Positions 6,779-14,498 are shown, counted from the stretch's first letter. The stretch is DNA of 14,711 nucleotides from JAERML01 sp035687895 (GCA_035687895.1 DASRUE010000281.1:1-14711), one strand, 5' to 3'. Translations and numbers: made by a program. Notes: generated from the sequence alone by a model not told the origin.

Positions 6779-8092
6779 TTATTTGCCTGGGCCCTTTGCC
6801 AGCATCGCCATAGCCTCCCCAACGACATAGTGGGAACCGGTAATCAGGATGCGGCTTCCCCGTCTAGCCAGCCTTCGGGCGTTTCTAAGACCTTGCGCCA
6901 CGCTTCCACCGTCAGCAACCCGAATTCCTGCCTTTCTTGCGGACATTGCCAGTTTGCCGAGGCGAAGTGCTCTTTTACTTGCAGGAACAACAGGAACCAA
7001 CAAGGTCATAACATGCGACAGTTCCCGGATCATGGCAGTATAGTCCTTATCTTCCATCACTCCGAACACCACGATGAGACGAGTCAGTCCCCGACGTCTC
7101 AGCGTTTGAACGAGTGTTCGAATTGCGTCGGGATTGTGTGCAACGTCCATAATGTAACGCCTCTGGTTGCCAGGAGTTTCGAGCCGTCCATGAAGCCCCG
7201 TGTTTTTTACAACACGAGCAAGTCCGCGCGCAACCGAAGTGCTTGTGACTCTCTTAATCTGGCGCCTCGTCTTCGGAAGGCCGTTGAGGACATCGATTGT
7301 TGAAACAGCCGTCTGCGCATTCCAAACCTGATGAGCGCCCGCCAGACCAAGAGGACACTTATGAATTCGAACCGTCTTTCCAAGACAATCAATGACCGGC
7401 GTCAATCCTTCGACTTGGTTTTCGTGAACAGAGACCTTTCTCTGAGACTGGACCAGGTGTGCCCCCCTTTCCTTTGCCAGGGAACGAAGCGTGTGGATCA
7501 CTTCCCTATCCATGCGGCCCACAACACAGGGGACACCTTTTTTGATGATTCCACCCTTCTCGCGGGCAATCGCCTTTATGGTTCTTCCAAGGATTGCCGT
7601 ATGGTCGAGCGCAATCGATGTGATGACGCTGACCACCGGCATCAGAACGTTGGTTGAATCCAGCCTTCCCCCCATGCCCGTCTCGACGACCGCAAGCCCA
7701 ACATTCTCATCGGCAAAGTACCGAAATGCAATACAAGTAGTGGCTTCAAAAAATGTTGCATGCACCGCTTCGATGAAAGGTCGCAGCATGCGGACATACT
7801 GAACGAGTCTGTCCTCCGGCATCTCCTTTCCGTCTATCCGGATCCGCTCCGTAAAACGAATTAGATGGGGAGAGGTGTACAAACCCGTAGCATAGCCGGA
7901 CTCCGTTCCGATCGACGCAAGGAACGATGCGGTTGAACCCTTGCCGTTTGTGCCGGCAATATGGATGGAAGGAAACTGGCGTTCTGGATTGCCGAGGGCT
8001 CTGAGCAGCATTGTTGTATTGCGGAGACCGAATTTCATCCCACGATGCTGGAGGCTGTACAGATAACGGAGGGTCTCGCGATAGGAATTCAC
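6779..8092 (-). CDS. folC: Dihydrofolate synthase / folylpolyglutamate synthase
   Basis: FolC adds glutamate to dihydropteroate and extends the polyglutamate tail of folates, using ATP in the cytoplasm. This 437-aa protein has the Mur-ligase-like N-terminal domain with P-loop GTNGKGST (47-54), LYTSPHL (71-77), ETGMGGRLDSTN (137-148) and the SIALDH...AREKGGIIK region (159-184). The C-terminal ligase domain carries DVAHNPDA (316-323). The start is a GTG at 8092. Conserved N-terminal sequence (YRETLRYLYSLQHRGMKFGL) begins at once, so a later start is unlikely. No clear Shine-Dalgarno is seen. pyrD ends 30 bp upstream in the same reading frame. It is the last gene of the TPR-pyrK-pyrD-folC operon. 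Its C-terminal half is unusually rich in arginine (LRNARRLARRGSR). Confidence 0.94.
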   Translation of the reverse strand: MNSYRETLRYLYSLQHRGMKFGLRNTTMLLRALGNPERQFPSIHIAGTNGKGSTASFLASIGTESGYATGLYTSPHLIRFTERIRIDGKEMPEDRLVQYVRMLRPFIEAVHATFFEATTCIAFRYFADENVGLAVVETGMGGRLDSTNVLMPVVSVITSIALDHTAILGRTIKAIAREKGGIIKKGVPCVVGRMDREVIHTLRSLAKERGAHLVQSQRKVSVHENQVEGLTPVIDCLGKTVRIHKCPLGLAGAHQVWNAQTAVSTIDVLNGLPKTRRQIKRVTSTSVARGLARVVKNTGLHGRLETPGNQRRYIMDVAHNPDAIRTLVQTLRRRGLTRLIVVFGVMEDKDYTAMIRELSHVMTLLVPVVPASKRALRLGKLAMSARKAGIRVADGGSVAQGLRNARRLARRGSRILITGSHYVVGEAMAMLAKGPGK

Positions 8093-8122
8093 GGTCAGAG
8101 GAGCGGGGTCATGATGATTCGG

Positions 8123-9070
8123 CTAGAGCCAGGTGTCGAGAACCGATACTCCGGTGCGGGCGTCCAGCGAGCCGACAAGCGCGCCGGTGTCGTCGATCTG
8201 ATGGTCAGCACAATACTGCTCGATGCCTGCCGCGATCTTTGTTCCGGCAGCGGGGTCAATGAAGTTTACCGTTCCTACCTGGACTGCCGTTGCTCCAACC
8301 ATGAGGAATTCGAGAGCATCGGTTGTATTCATGATGCCGCCAATGCCGATTACTGGAATCTGAACCGCTCGCGCGGTTTCATACACCTTGGCCAGCGCAA
8401 CAGGCTTGATTGCCGGCCCAGATAGGCCCCCCGTAACGGTCGAAAGGATTGGCTTTCGAGTCTTCACGTCCACGGCCATACCGATGAGCGTGTTGATCAC
8501 AGAAACGGCATCGGCACCCGCACCTTCCACCGCCCGGGCAAAATCCGAGATATGTGTCACGTTGGGTGTGAGCTTGATGATCAACGGCTTCTCCGTTCTC
8601 GTCCGCAGGCGACGAGTGATCTCTTCGGTGAGTTCGCAGCTCGTGCCAAAGCTGAGCCCACCTTCCTTCACATTCGGACAAGAGACATTGATCTCATAGC
8701 CGTCGATCCCTTCTTCACCTTCCAGTGTATCGAGAACGTCACAGTACTCTTCAATCGTGCTCGCCGCAATGTTTGCAATGATGGCCGTCTGAAGAGTCCG
8801 GAGAAACGGCAGCTTCTCTACAATGAACCGCTGCACGCCGATGTTCGCCAACCCGATGGAGTTCAACATTCCACCGGCCGTTTCCACAATCCGAGTTGGA
8901 GGATTTCCATCGCGGGGTTTCATGGAAAGTGATTTCATGATCAGCCCGCCCAACCCGTTGACGTTCATGAAATCCACGCACTCGTCCCCGTAGCCGAACG
9001 TCCCCGACGCCGCCAGCACGCGGTTCTTGAATTCCACTCCTCGCAACATGAATGATGTCTTCACCATCAT
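8123..9070 (-). CDS. pyrD: Dihydroorotate dehydrogenase, class 1B catalytic subunit
   Basis: This is the FMN subunit of the NAD-dependent enzyme that oxidises dihydroorotate to orotate in pyrimidine synthesis. The 315-aa TIM barrel shows the class 1 catalytic Cys131 in NVSCPNVKEGG, not the Ser of class 2 enzymes. It also has the N-terminal AASGTFGYG, IKLTPNVT and the FMN phosphate-binding GIGGI and VGATAVQVGT segments near the C-terminus. The class 1B assignment rests on the adjacent pyrK. Its ATG at 9070 overlaps the pyrK TGA by one base (TGATG), indicating translational coupling. A second ATG follows immediately at 9067. Confidence 0.95.
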   Translation of the reverse strand: MMVKTSFMLRGVEFKNRVLAASGTFGYGDECVDFMNVNGLGGLIMKSLSMKPRDGNPPTRIVETAGGMLNSIGLANIGVQRFIVEKLPFLRTLQTAIIANIAASTIEEYCDVLDTLEGEEGIDGYEINVSCPNVKEGGLSFGTSCELTEEITRRLRTRTEKPLIIKLTPNVTHISDFARAVEGAGADAVSVINTLIGMAVDVKTRKPILSTVTGGLSGPAIKPVALAKVYETARAVQIPVIGIGGIMNTTDALEFLMVGATAVQVGTVNFIDPAAGTKIAAGIEQYCADHQIDDTGALVGSLDARTGVSVLDTWL

Positions 9071-9837
9071 CAGATCCTGATCTTGCGTACGTCGAACGTG
9101 GGTCCATCTTTACACATCAGTGCGTACTTCCTCCCTTCCCCGACAAGCTCAACGGGGCAACCTTGACAGATGCCGAAGCCGCACCCCATCGGACCTTCGA
9201 GAGAAACTTCACACGGTATGTCTTCCGCAATCGCAAACACCCCGATTGCGCGCAGCATCGCAGTCGGCCCGCAGGCAAAAATCTTGGCCCGCGGAATAGA
9301 GCGCGACGACATGAGTTCCTTCACCAGACCGACGACGTTTCCATGGTAACCCTTGCTCCCGTCGTCCGTGGCAATGTGGAGGTTCCGCAGGTGACTTACA
9401 ACAAGCTGGGATGCTGAGCGCGCACCAAGGACGGTCATCACCTGTTTGCCGTTTCGCAGGAGTTCTCCGGTCGAAATCGGAAGTGGAGCAACACCCAGCC
9501 CTCCACCCACAAGAATTGCCGTCTGGAACTCTTCTCCGTTCAAGGTGAACGGAACGCCGAGCGGGCCGAGGACGTCGATCCAATCGCCGGAACGCTTGCG
9601 ACTCAGCGCCGCGGTCCCCTTTCCAACCACATTGAATATAATCTCCACATCCTCTCCTTCTACCCGATAAACACTGAACGGGCGTCGGAGCAACGGCTCG
9701 AATCCTTCATCCACCTTGACGTTGATGAACTGCCCTGCTCGAATGGAGGCACTGATCTCAGCGGAAGTGAAGCTCAGGACGAAGATATTTTCAGTGAGGT
9801 GCTGGACTCCTCGAACGGGGCAGAGAGCCTGGATCAT
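9070..9837 (-). CDS. pyrK: Dihydroorotate dehydrogenase electron-transfer subunit
   Basis: PyrK carries FAD and a [2Fe-2S] cluster and passes electrons from the PyrD FMN to NAD+. The 255-aa protein has the FAD-binding RRPFSVYR (51-58), the NAD-binding GGGLGVAPL (111-119) and CGP (189-191). The four cluster cysteines are Cys219, Cys224, Cys227 and Cys242 (C-x4-C-x2-C-x14-C). All ligands are present. The ATG at 9837 overlaps the stop of the upstream TPR gene in an ATGA arrangement, and its own TGA overlaps the pyrD ATG. The three genes are thus tightly coupled. Confidence 0.95.
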   Translation of the reverse strand: MIQALCPVRGVQHLTENIFVLSFTSAEISASIRAGQFINVKVDEGFEPLLRRPFSVYRVEGEDVEIIFNVVGKGTAALSRKRSGDWIDVLGPLGVPFTLNGEEFQTAILVGGGLGVAPLPISTGELLRNGKQVMTVLGARSASQLVVSHLRNLHIATDDGSKGYHGNVVGLVKELMSSRSIPRAKIFACGPTAMLRAIGVFAIAEDIPCEVSLEGPMGCGFGICQGCPVELVGEGRKYALMCKDGPTFDVRKIRI

Positions 9838-11972
9838 TGAGGCTTGGGGTTTTCTTCCAGTTCTTTGGATGGAGGTGGTGTGGATTCATCCGGTACGCCC
9901 TTCCCTTTGCGAGGGTCCGCACGTTTGAGTGGCGCTTCATCCTCTCGTACTTGTTCTGGATCGCGCTTCACTTCCGGTATCGTTTCCCCGGCCTTGACCG
10001 TGTCGTTGGAGGCTTTGCTCTGTTCGTTGCGGAAACGCTCCACCTCCGAAAGCTTCGGCCTGACGAGCGAGGCGTACTCCGACCCCGGGTAGAGGGCCAC
10101 AAGAGTCTGATAATTGGCAATGGCGCTATCGGGTGTACCGCTGAAACGTTCGTGGATCCATCCGATTGCATATTGAGCCTTTGAGGCAATGCGTGATGTC
10201 GCATAGTCTCTGACGACGGCCCGGAACGTGTCAATGGCGGCCGTTACCTGGCCGGCTTCCAGAAGGTCCTCACCCCGAGCGTATACTACATCCGCTTTGT
10301 CCCGGATTCTGATCCGGGCTGGCATTCCCAGGAGGCGCTCCGACTCAATTGCAAAGTCGGATTCCGGGAACCTCCGGATGATCTCCTTGTAGATCGAATC
10401 AATGCTCGTTGCCGACATGGAGCTATCCTGCCCGTAGATCTGGGCCAGGCTGAACATCGCGCGGGGAACAAATCTGCTTGTCGGATGATCGACGAGGAGA
10501 ATCCGGTACCAGACTTTCGCAGAGTCTTGCTTCTCGATCGTGTTGTAGAAGAGGGCGGCAAGTTCCGTCTTCAAGAACGCGAGACGCGTATCGACGCTAT
10601 CCAACGTGAACGGCTTCCCCGAGGGCGCTGGCGGTGCCTTGAGTGAGTCAGGCTTATCCGTGCGCTGGACGAGTGCGGAATCCTTCGCAACAGTATCTTG
10701 CACAACCATCGTCGTCTCTTTGGGGGCGATCAACGATGCGCGGATACTATCAAACTTGATGATCTCGTTCCGGTACGAGAGATACTTTACAAGATAGTCT
10801 GACCGACGGTGGAGCTGCGCAGCAATGGCCGCCTGAGGAAACTCCACTTTGCCACGTGTGTACGCTACTGCAGCCGAATCGTAATTCCCATAGACAGTTT
10901 CGTACAGGAGACCGAGTTGGTAATAGGAGTTTGCGGCCGTCTCCGTCCTGGCATATGTGGTATCCACATATTGATATTGCTCGATTGCCGCAGCATAGTC
11001 TTTCATGGCTGTGTAGGTATTCCCGATCTCCAAGTTCACTTCCCCGAAGAACTCTCTGTAGTTGTTGTTGGCGAGGAGTTCTTCCAGCAACGCACGGCCT
11101 GCATCGTGGTTCCCCAGTTTGGACAACATTTTCGCTTGGCCAAGACGCGAACGGTACTCGAGGACGTACGATGGGCTCATCCCTTCCGCCTGACGGTATG
11201 CATCAAGAGCCCTTTTGAAGTCGTTTTCTTTTTCTGACATCTCCGCAACATTCAAGAATGCAGTCGTTCGCTCTTCGGCCGTCTCGCCCCGTTCTGCGGC
11301 AGTCTCGAAGTATGTCCGGGCCTGCAGAAGGTTTTTGTTGTCCAACTCGCAGTGCGCAAGGAGTATGGAGGCCTTGGATACCATAGCGTCATCGTCGGCG
11401 GCATTGGCTTTCTCCAGGAGTTCTCTCCCTGAAGTGAAGGCACCCACCTTATCGTTGGTTCGGTACAATGTATAGGCGTACAGGAGACCTGCCTCCAAGG
11501 CAAGGTCGCTCTCGGAATACCCGTCGAGAAGTTCCTTGAATTTCCGCTGAGCCTGCTGGTTTTCGTTCTGGTAGTAGTAGGACTTGCCGATCATCATGAG
11601 GGCGTCATCCACAAGATCAGATTGGGGGTGGTACTGCAGGATCTTTGAACACTTTTCGATGACGGAGGTGAACTTCCCTTTGGCAGTCGATTGAACAAGG
11701 AACGGTGCGAGGTATGTCTTGTCGAGACCCGGGCGTGTGTCCCGCTGGGTTAGCATTTCCCCTTCTGCTTCGGTGAACTGGCGGCGGGCGTTGTAATAGG
11801 TATTGAAATACGTGCCCACGAATTCGCCCACGGAGCACGAACCGAACACTACTGCGAAGAAGACGCCGATGGAAACGTGGATGACGCGACGTGATGGTGA
11901 GATAATAAACCGGAGAGGTTTCAGCAATTCAAAAGCTCCATTGCACATGGTCCGCAGAGAAAACTTAGGCAT
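9834..11972 (-). CDS. Large TPR-repeat lipoprotein of the cell envelope
   Basis: The ATG at 11972 follows GGAGG closely; an in-frame TTG at 11990 is less likely. The 712-aa product has a long basic N-region, a hydrophobic stretch (VIHVSIGVFFAVVFGS) and a possible lipobox ending at Cys46 (FGSCS), so it is probably a lipoprotein. From about residue 90 to 640 it is built of helical TPR-like repeats, e.g. DDALMMIGKSYYYQNENQQAQ, AANSYYQLGLLYE and KAQYAIGWIHERF. A Ser/Thr/Pro-rich linker near 425-470 divides the repeats into two blocks. The last ~65 residues are charged, Pro-rich and probably disordered. The repeats recall BamD/YbgF-type envelope scaffolds, but this is far larger and no partner is known. 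It is first in the operon with pyrK, pyrD and folC, and the pyrK overlap is 4 nt. The role is inferred only as an envelope scaffold. Confidence 0.8.
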   Translation of the reverse strand: MPKFSLRTMCNGAFELLKPLRFIISPSRRVIHVSIGVFFAVVFGSCSVGEFVGTYFNTYYNARRQFTEAEGEMLTQRDTRPGLDKTYLAPFLVQSTAKGKFTSVIEKCSKILQYHPQSDLVDDALMMIGKSYYYQNENQQAQRKFKELLDGYSESDLALEAGLLYAYTLYRTNDKVGAFTSGRELLEKANAADDDAMVSKASILLAHCELDNKNLLQARTYFETAAERGETAEERTTAFLNVAEMSEKENDFKRALDAYRQAEGMSPSYVLEYRSRLGQAKMLSKLGNHDAGRALLEELLANNNYREFFGEVNLEIGNTYTAMKDYAAAIEQYQYVDTTYARTETAANSYYQLGLLYETVYGNYDSAAVAYTRGKVEFPQAAIAAQLHRRSDYLVKYLSYRNEIIKFDSIRASLIAPKETTMVVQDTVAKDSALVQRTDKPDSLKAPPAPSGKPFTLDSVDTRLAFLKTELAALFYNTIEKQDSAKVWYRILLVDHPTSRFVPRAMFSLAQIYGQDSSMSATSIDSIYKEIIRRFPESDFAIESERLLGMPARIRIRDKADVVYARGEDLLEAGQVTAAIDTFRAVVRDYATSRIASKAQYAIGWIHERFSGTPDSAIANYQTLVALYPGSEYASLVRPKLSEVERFRNEQSKASNDTVKAGETIPEVKRDPEQVREDEAPLKRADPRKGKGVPDESTPPPSKELEENPKPQ

Positions 11973-11998
11973 AATCCCTCCAAAAGTCAATCGACCGC

Positions 11999-12027
11999 AT
12001 TAAACCTTTCCCGTTGTCCGCTGTCAA
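11999..12027 (-). promoter_or_regulatory. Sigma70 promoter of the TPR-pyrKD-folC operon
   Basis: On the minus strand TTGACA (12027-12022), a 17-bp spacer and TTTAAT (12004-11999) give 11 of 12 consensus bases. The start would be near 11992, leaving a leader of about 20 nt before the TPR ATG. This short leader has no room for an attenuator, so the pyr genes in this operon are probably not regulated at this promoter by a leader switch. Confidence 0.82.
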
Positions 12028-12084
12028 ACCCGTGAATCTGAAATCATACGTACAAAGCATACCATGATATGGAGGGTGTTACTT

Positions 12085-12558
12085 ATGCGTACAACGATCC
12101 TGGCAATTCTTCTTCTGGCAACAAGCATGGCGCTCAGTCAACCGGGTGAGCGACAACGAGGGCCGAGGCCTGACGATCAACGTGGACCGCGAGAAGCGAT
12201 CATCAAGGATTTGCAGTTGACTGACGCTCAAGAGGCGCAGTTCAAGAAACTGCAGTTAGACCAGCAACGGAAGCAGATACAGACCGACTCAAAAATCAGA
12301 CTTGCACGGCTGGACCTGCATGAGCTCTTTCAGGCGGACAAGCCGGACAAAGGAGCAATTGAAAAGGGTCTCCGTACAATTTCCGATCTCCAGTTTCAGG
12401 CAAAGGTCAATCATCTCGACCACTGGTTTGCCGTTTACAACATGTTGACGCCGGAGCAGCAACCGAAGTGGAAGGAGCATTTTGAAGGCAGGGCAATGAG
12501 ACACGGGGAAGAATGGAATGATTTCCGTGACCGGATGCGCGAGAGGATGAGGGATTGA
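12085..12558 (+). CDS. Spy/CpxP-like periplasmic protein with LTxxQ motifs
   Basis: This is the only plus-strand gene. I place the start at the ATG at 12085 because GGAGG lies 9 nt upstream and a signal peptide follows (MRTTILAILLLATSMALSQ); a frame from 12064 would include the ribosome site. The mature ~138 residues are nearly all helical and charged. They contain LTDAQ (45-49) and LTPEQ (121-125), the paired LTxxQ motifs of the Spy/CpxP/CnrX superfamily. Members are periplasmic chaperones or metal/stress sensors. The C-terminus has His, Met and Arg residues (RAMRHGEEW, RDRMRERMRD), but a metal role cannot be claimed. No sensor kinase or sigma factor gene is adjacent. I could not find a convincing sigma70 promoter in the 100 bp upstream. 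Confidence 0.75.
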   Translation: MRTTILAILLLATSMALSQPGERQRGPRPDDQRGPREAIIKDLQLTDAQEAQFKKLQLDQQRKQIQTDSKIRLARLDLHELFQADKPDKGAIEKGLRTISDLQFQAKVNHLDHWFAVYNMLTPEQQPKWKEHFEGRAMRHGEEWNDFRDRMRERMRD

Positions 12559-12581
12559 TCACCATCATCCGGGCTCATGGG

Positions 12582-12614
12582 CGGGAGGAGACACAACTCC
12601 TCCCGTTCACTTTT
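12582..12614 (+). terminator. Intrinsic terminator of the Spy-like gene
   Basis: CGGGAGGAG (12582-12590), loop ACACAA and CTCCTCCCG (12597-12605) form a perfect 9-bp, GC-rich stem. It is followed on the plus strand by TTCACTTTT. It lies 23 bp after the stop. Its T-tract overlaps the last codons and stop of the convergent SDR gene. On the minus strand no T-tract follows, so it works mainly for the plus-strand gene. Confidence 0.85.
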
Positions 12615-13317
12615 GCGGGTTGGTCGGCCGCACATCGATTTCACTGAACATCGCCCGGTCGGGCGAAGTAACGGCAAACACGACTGCAGCGGCAACATCC
12701 TCGGGCTGAGTGATGCTCTCCCCCTTCAAGTTCATCGAGGAGAAATGAGTATCAACGGAACCTGGGAAGATTGTGATGACACGAATATTGGACTCCCGTA
12801 CTTCAAGCATGAGAGAGTTTGCAAACCCTCGCAACGCCCACTTCGTTGCACCGTAACCTGTTCCACCTTTGAAGCCGTTCTTTCCTGCCAGCGAACTGAT
12901 GTTGACAATGTCTCCCGTTCGAGCTTTTATCATGTGAGGAAGTACCCCCTTGGTCGCTAGAAACACACCCCGCATGTTGACATGCCACATTGCATCAAAC
13001 TCCTCCACCTCCATCTCCATCAACGGTTTAAACACACCAATGCCCGCATTGTTGACAAGGATATCGACGCCTCCGAATTTTGAGACCGTGGTTGATATGA
13101 GTCTCGCAACCGAACCCGCATCCGCCATATCCGTCTGTACGCTGAGCACAGTGCACCCATCCCGCCGCAATTCAGCTTCGGTCTGCTGAAGCTCCTGAGC
13201 AGATCTCGCAGCAATGACCACATTGGCTCCCTCGGAGCCCAGCGCCTGAGCGATGGCCTTCCCGATTCCCTTGCTTGATCCTGTAATGATTGCAGTGCGG
13301 TTCCCCAAGCGGTGCAT
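12607..13317 (-). CDS. Short-chain dehydrogenase/reductase (classical SDR)
   Basis: This 236-aa cytoplasmic NAD(P)-dependent oxidoreductase has the cofactor motif TGSSKGIG (12-19), NNAG (89-92), catalytic Ser142 and the Tyr155-x3-Lys159 pair. Lys16 and Arg38 (AARS) favour NADPH over NADH. It ends in VRPTNPQK. I chose the ATG at 13317 because AGAGGAG lies 8 nt upstream; an ATG at 13338 would include that site. The substrate cannot be read from the fold. It could be a 3-oxoacyl-ACP-reductase-like enzyme. Since it follows folE and a PTPS homologue, a pterin (sepiapterin-type) reductase is an interesting alternative. An intrinsic terminator separates it from folE, so it may have its own unseen promoter. 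Confidence 0.9.
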   Translation of the reverse strand: MHRLGNRTAIITGSSKGIGKAIAQALGSEGANVVIAARSAQELQQTEAELRRDGCTVLSVQTDMADAGSVARLISTTVSKFGGVDILVNNAGIGVFKPLMEMEVEEFDAMWHVNMRGVFLATKGVLPHMIKARTGDIVNISSLAGKNGFKGGTGYGATKWALRGFANSLMLEVRESNIRVITIFPGSVDTHFSSMNLKGESITQPEDVAAAVVFAVTSPDRAMFSEIDVRPTNPQK

Positions 13318-13340
13318 TTCAATCACTCCTCTTGACATGA

Positions 13341-13376
13341 GCTGGAAAAGGAAAACCTCTTCAGTCTGAAGAGGTT
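13341..13376 (-). terminator. Intrinsic terminator after folE
   Basis: AACCTCTTCA and TGAAGAGGTT (13354-13363 and 13367-13376) form a perfect 10-bp stem with a 3-nt loop. On the minus strand the stem is followed by TTCCTTTTCC. It lies 30 bp after the folE stop and 24 bp before the SDR start. It is well placed to end the queD-folE transcript. Confidence 0.88.
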
Positions 13377-13406
13377 CGTACGTCTATCATCATATTCACT
13401 ATTTGG

Positions 13407-13988
13407 CTACATCAGTTCCTTCTTGATCAAAGAAAGGAACTCGTGCCTTGTCTTTACGTCGTCCCGGAAGACACCGAGCATTGCGCTGGTGGTGGCAACG
13501 GAATTTTGCTTCTCCACTCCGCGCATCATCATGCACATGTGATGGGCTTCCATCACGACAGCCACACCCTCGGGATTGAGCGCCGTGAAGAGTGTATCAG
13601 CTATCTGTTGCGTCAGGCGCTCCTGTACCTGGAGGCGTCTGCTAAAGACATCCACAATACGAGGCATCTTGCTCAGACCGATGATCTTGCCGTTTGGGAT
13701 ATAGGCCACGTGTGCCCTGCCGTAGAAGGGAAGCATGTGGTGCTCGCACATACTGAAAAAGTCGATGTCCTTCACGATCACCATCTCGCTGTACTTCTCA
13801 CTGAAGACAGCCCCGTTCAGCTCTTTCTTGATGTCCCTGGTGTATCCGCTGGTCAGGAATTCGAGAGCCTTTGCCATACGGTGCGGAGTTCTTAGTAAAC
13901 CTTCGCGTTGCGGATCCTCACCAATCGCCTCCAGCATCCTTTCGACGATTCCTTCCAACTCTGATACCTTCAAGAGCTCCTCTTCCAT
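13407..13988 (-). CDS. folE: GTP cyclohydrolase I
   Basis: FolE opens GTP to 7,8-dihydroneopterin triphosphate, the entry to folate, biopterin and queuosine. The 193-aa protein has zinc ligands Cys81 and His84 (SMCEHHMLPF) and Cys152 (HHMCMMMRGV). These are in the same relative spacing as E. coli Cys110, His113 and Cys181, so this is the zinc-dependent type IA enzyme, not FolE2. The SKMPRIVDVFSRRLQVQERLT segment (106-126) is the second family signature. The ATG at 13988 is 6 bp after the PTPS/QueD stop, and its AGGAGAG ribosome site lies inside the end of that gene, so the two are co-translated. A strong terminator follows. Confidence 0.96.
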   Translation of the reverse strand: MEEELLKVSELEGIVERMLEAIGEDPQREGLLRTPHRMAKALEFLTSGYTRDIKKELNGAVFSEKYSEMVIVKDIDFFSMCEHHMLPFYGRAHVAYIPNGKIIGLSKMPRIVDVFSRRLQVQERLTQQIADTLFTALNPEGVAVVMEAHHMCMMMRGVEKQNSVATTSAMLGVFRDDVKTRHEFLSLIKKELM

Positions 13989-13994
13989 CGTCCG

Positions 13995-14402
13995 CTACTC
14001 TCCTCTGTATTCCACGAAGTTGTTTGCCGATTCGTACAGCTTGATCGACGCGAGCTTTCCTTCCTTGATCTTTGGTTCCAGGATCTTCCAGAACGCCATC
14101 GCCATGTTTTCCGCCGTTGGAATGCATCCGCGCATGAAGTCCACGTCGAGGTTCATGTGTTTGTGATCGACTTTCTCAATGAGTTCCGCTTCAATGATGT
14201 CGGCCAGTTTCTTCAAGTCAATCACCATGCCCGTCTCTTGCGGCGGCAGTCCGCCGACCGTCACTTCAATTTCGTAGTTGTGACCATGGCCGTTCGGATT
14301 GTTGCACTTGCCGAAGACAGCGTTGTTTTCTTCCTCTGACCACGCCGGATTGTGGAGCCGGTGCGATGCGCTGAAGTTTGCCTTGCGGGTTACGTATACC
14401 AC
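13995..14402 (-). CDS. 6-pyruvoyltetrahydropterin synthase / QueD family protein
   Basis: The 135-aa protein belongs to the T-fold PTPS/QueD family, acting on dihydroneopterin triphosphate, the FolE product. Zinc ligands are His14 (SASHRLH), His39 and His41 (GHGHNY). Other catalytic residues are Cys33 (GKCNNPNG), Asp79-His80 and Glu124 (YESANN). The CNNPNGHGHNY motif and the 25-residue spacing from His14 to His39 match animal PTPS as I recall it; E. coli QueD has a shorter spacing. This leaves two options: tetrahydropterin synthesis, or 6-carboxytetrahydropterin formation for queuosine. No queC, queE or queF is in the window. The start is a GTG at 14402 with GAGGAGA about 9 nt upstream. It is in an operon with folE. 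Confidence 0.9.
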   Translation of the reverse strand: MVYVTRKANFSASHRLHNPAWSEEENNAVFGKCNNPNGHGHNYEIEVTVGGLPPQETGMVIDLKKLADIIEAELIEKVDHKHMNLDVDFMRGCIPTAENMAMAFWKILEPKIKEGKLASIKLYESANNFVEYRGE

Positions 14403-14498
14403 CAGTTTTCTTCTCCTCGAAATATCAACGTTGACTTACTCATACGCCAAGAACATCCTCGCAGCCTCGATGAACCCCCTGCAACTCCCCCTTCCCAC

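Noticed and set aside
13331..13340. CTTGACATGA on the plus strand as a promoter -35
   Set aside because: No -10-like hexamer occurs 16-18 bp downstream and no plus-strand gene follows.
14425..14434. 10-bp palindrome TCAACGTTGA upstream of the PTPS gene
   Set aside because: A perfect 10-bp palindrome is expected about once per kilobase by chance, and no promoter elements are placed around it.
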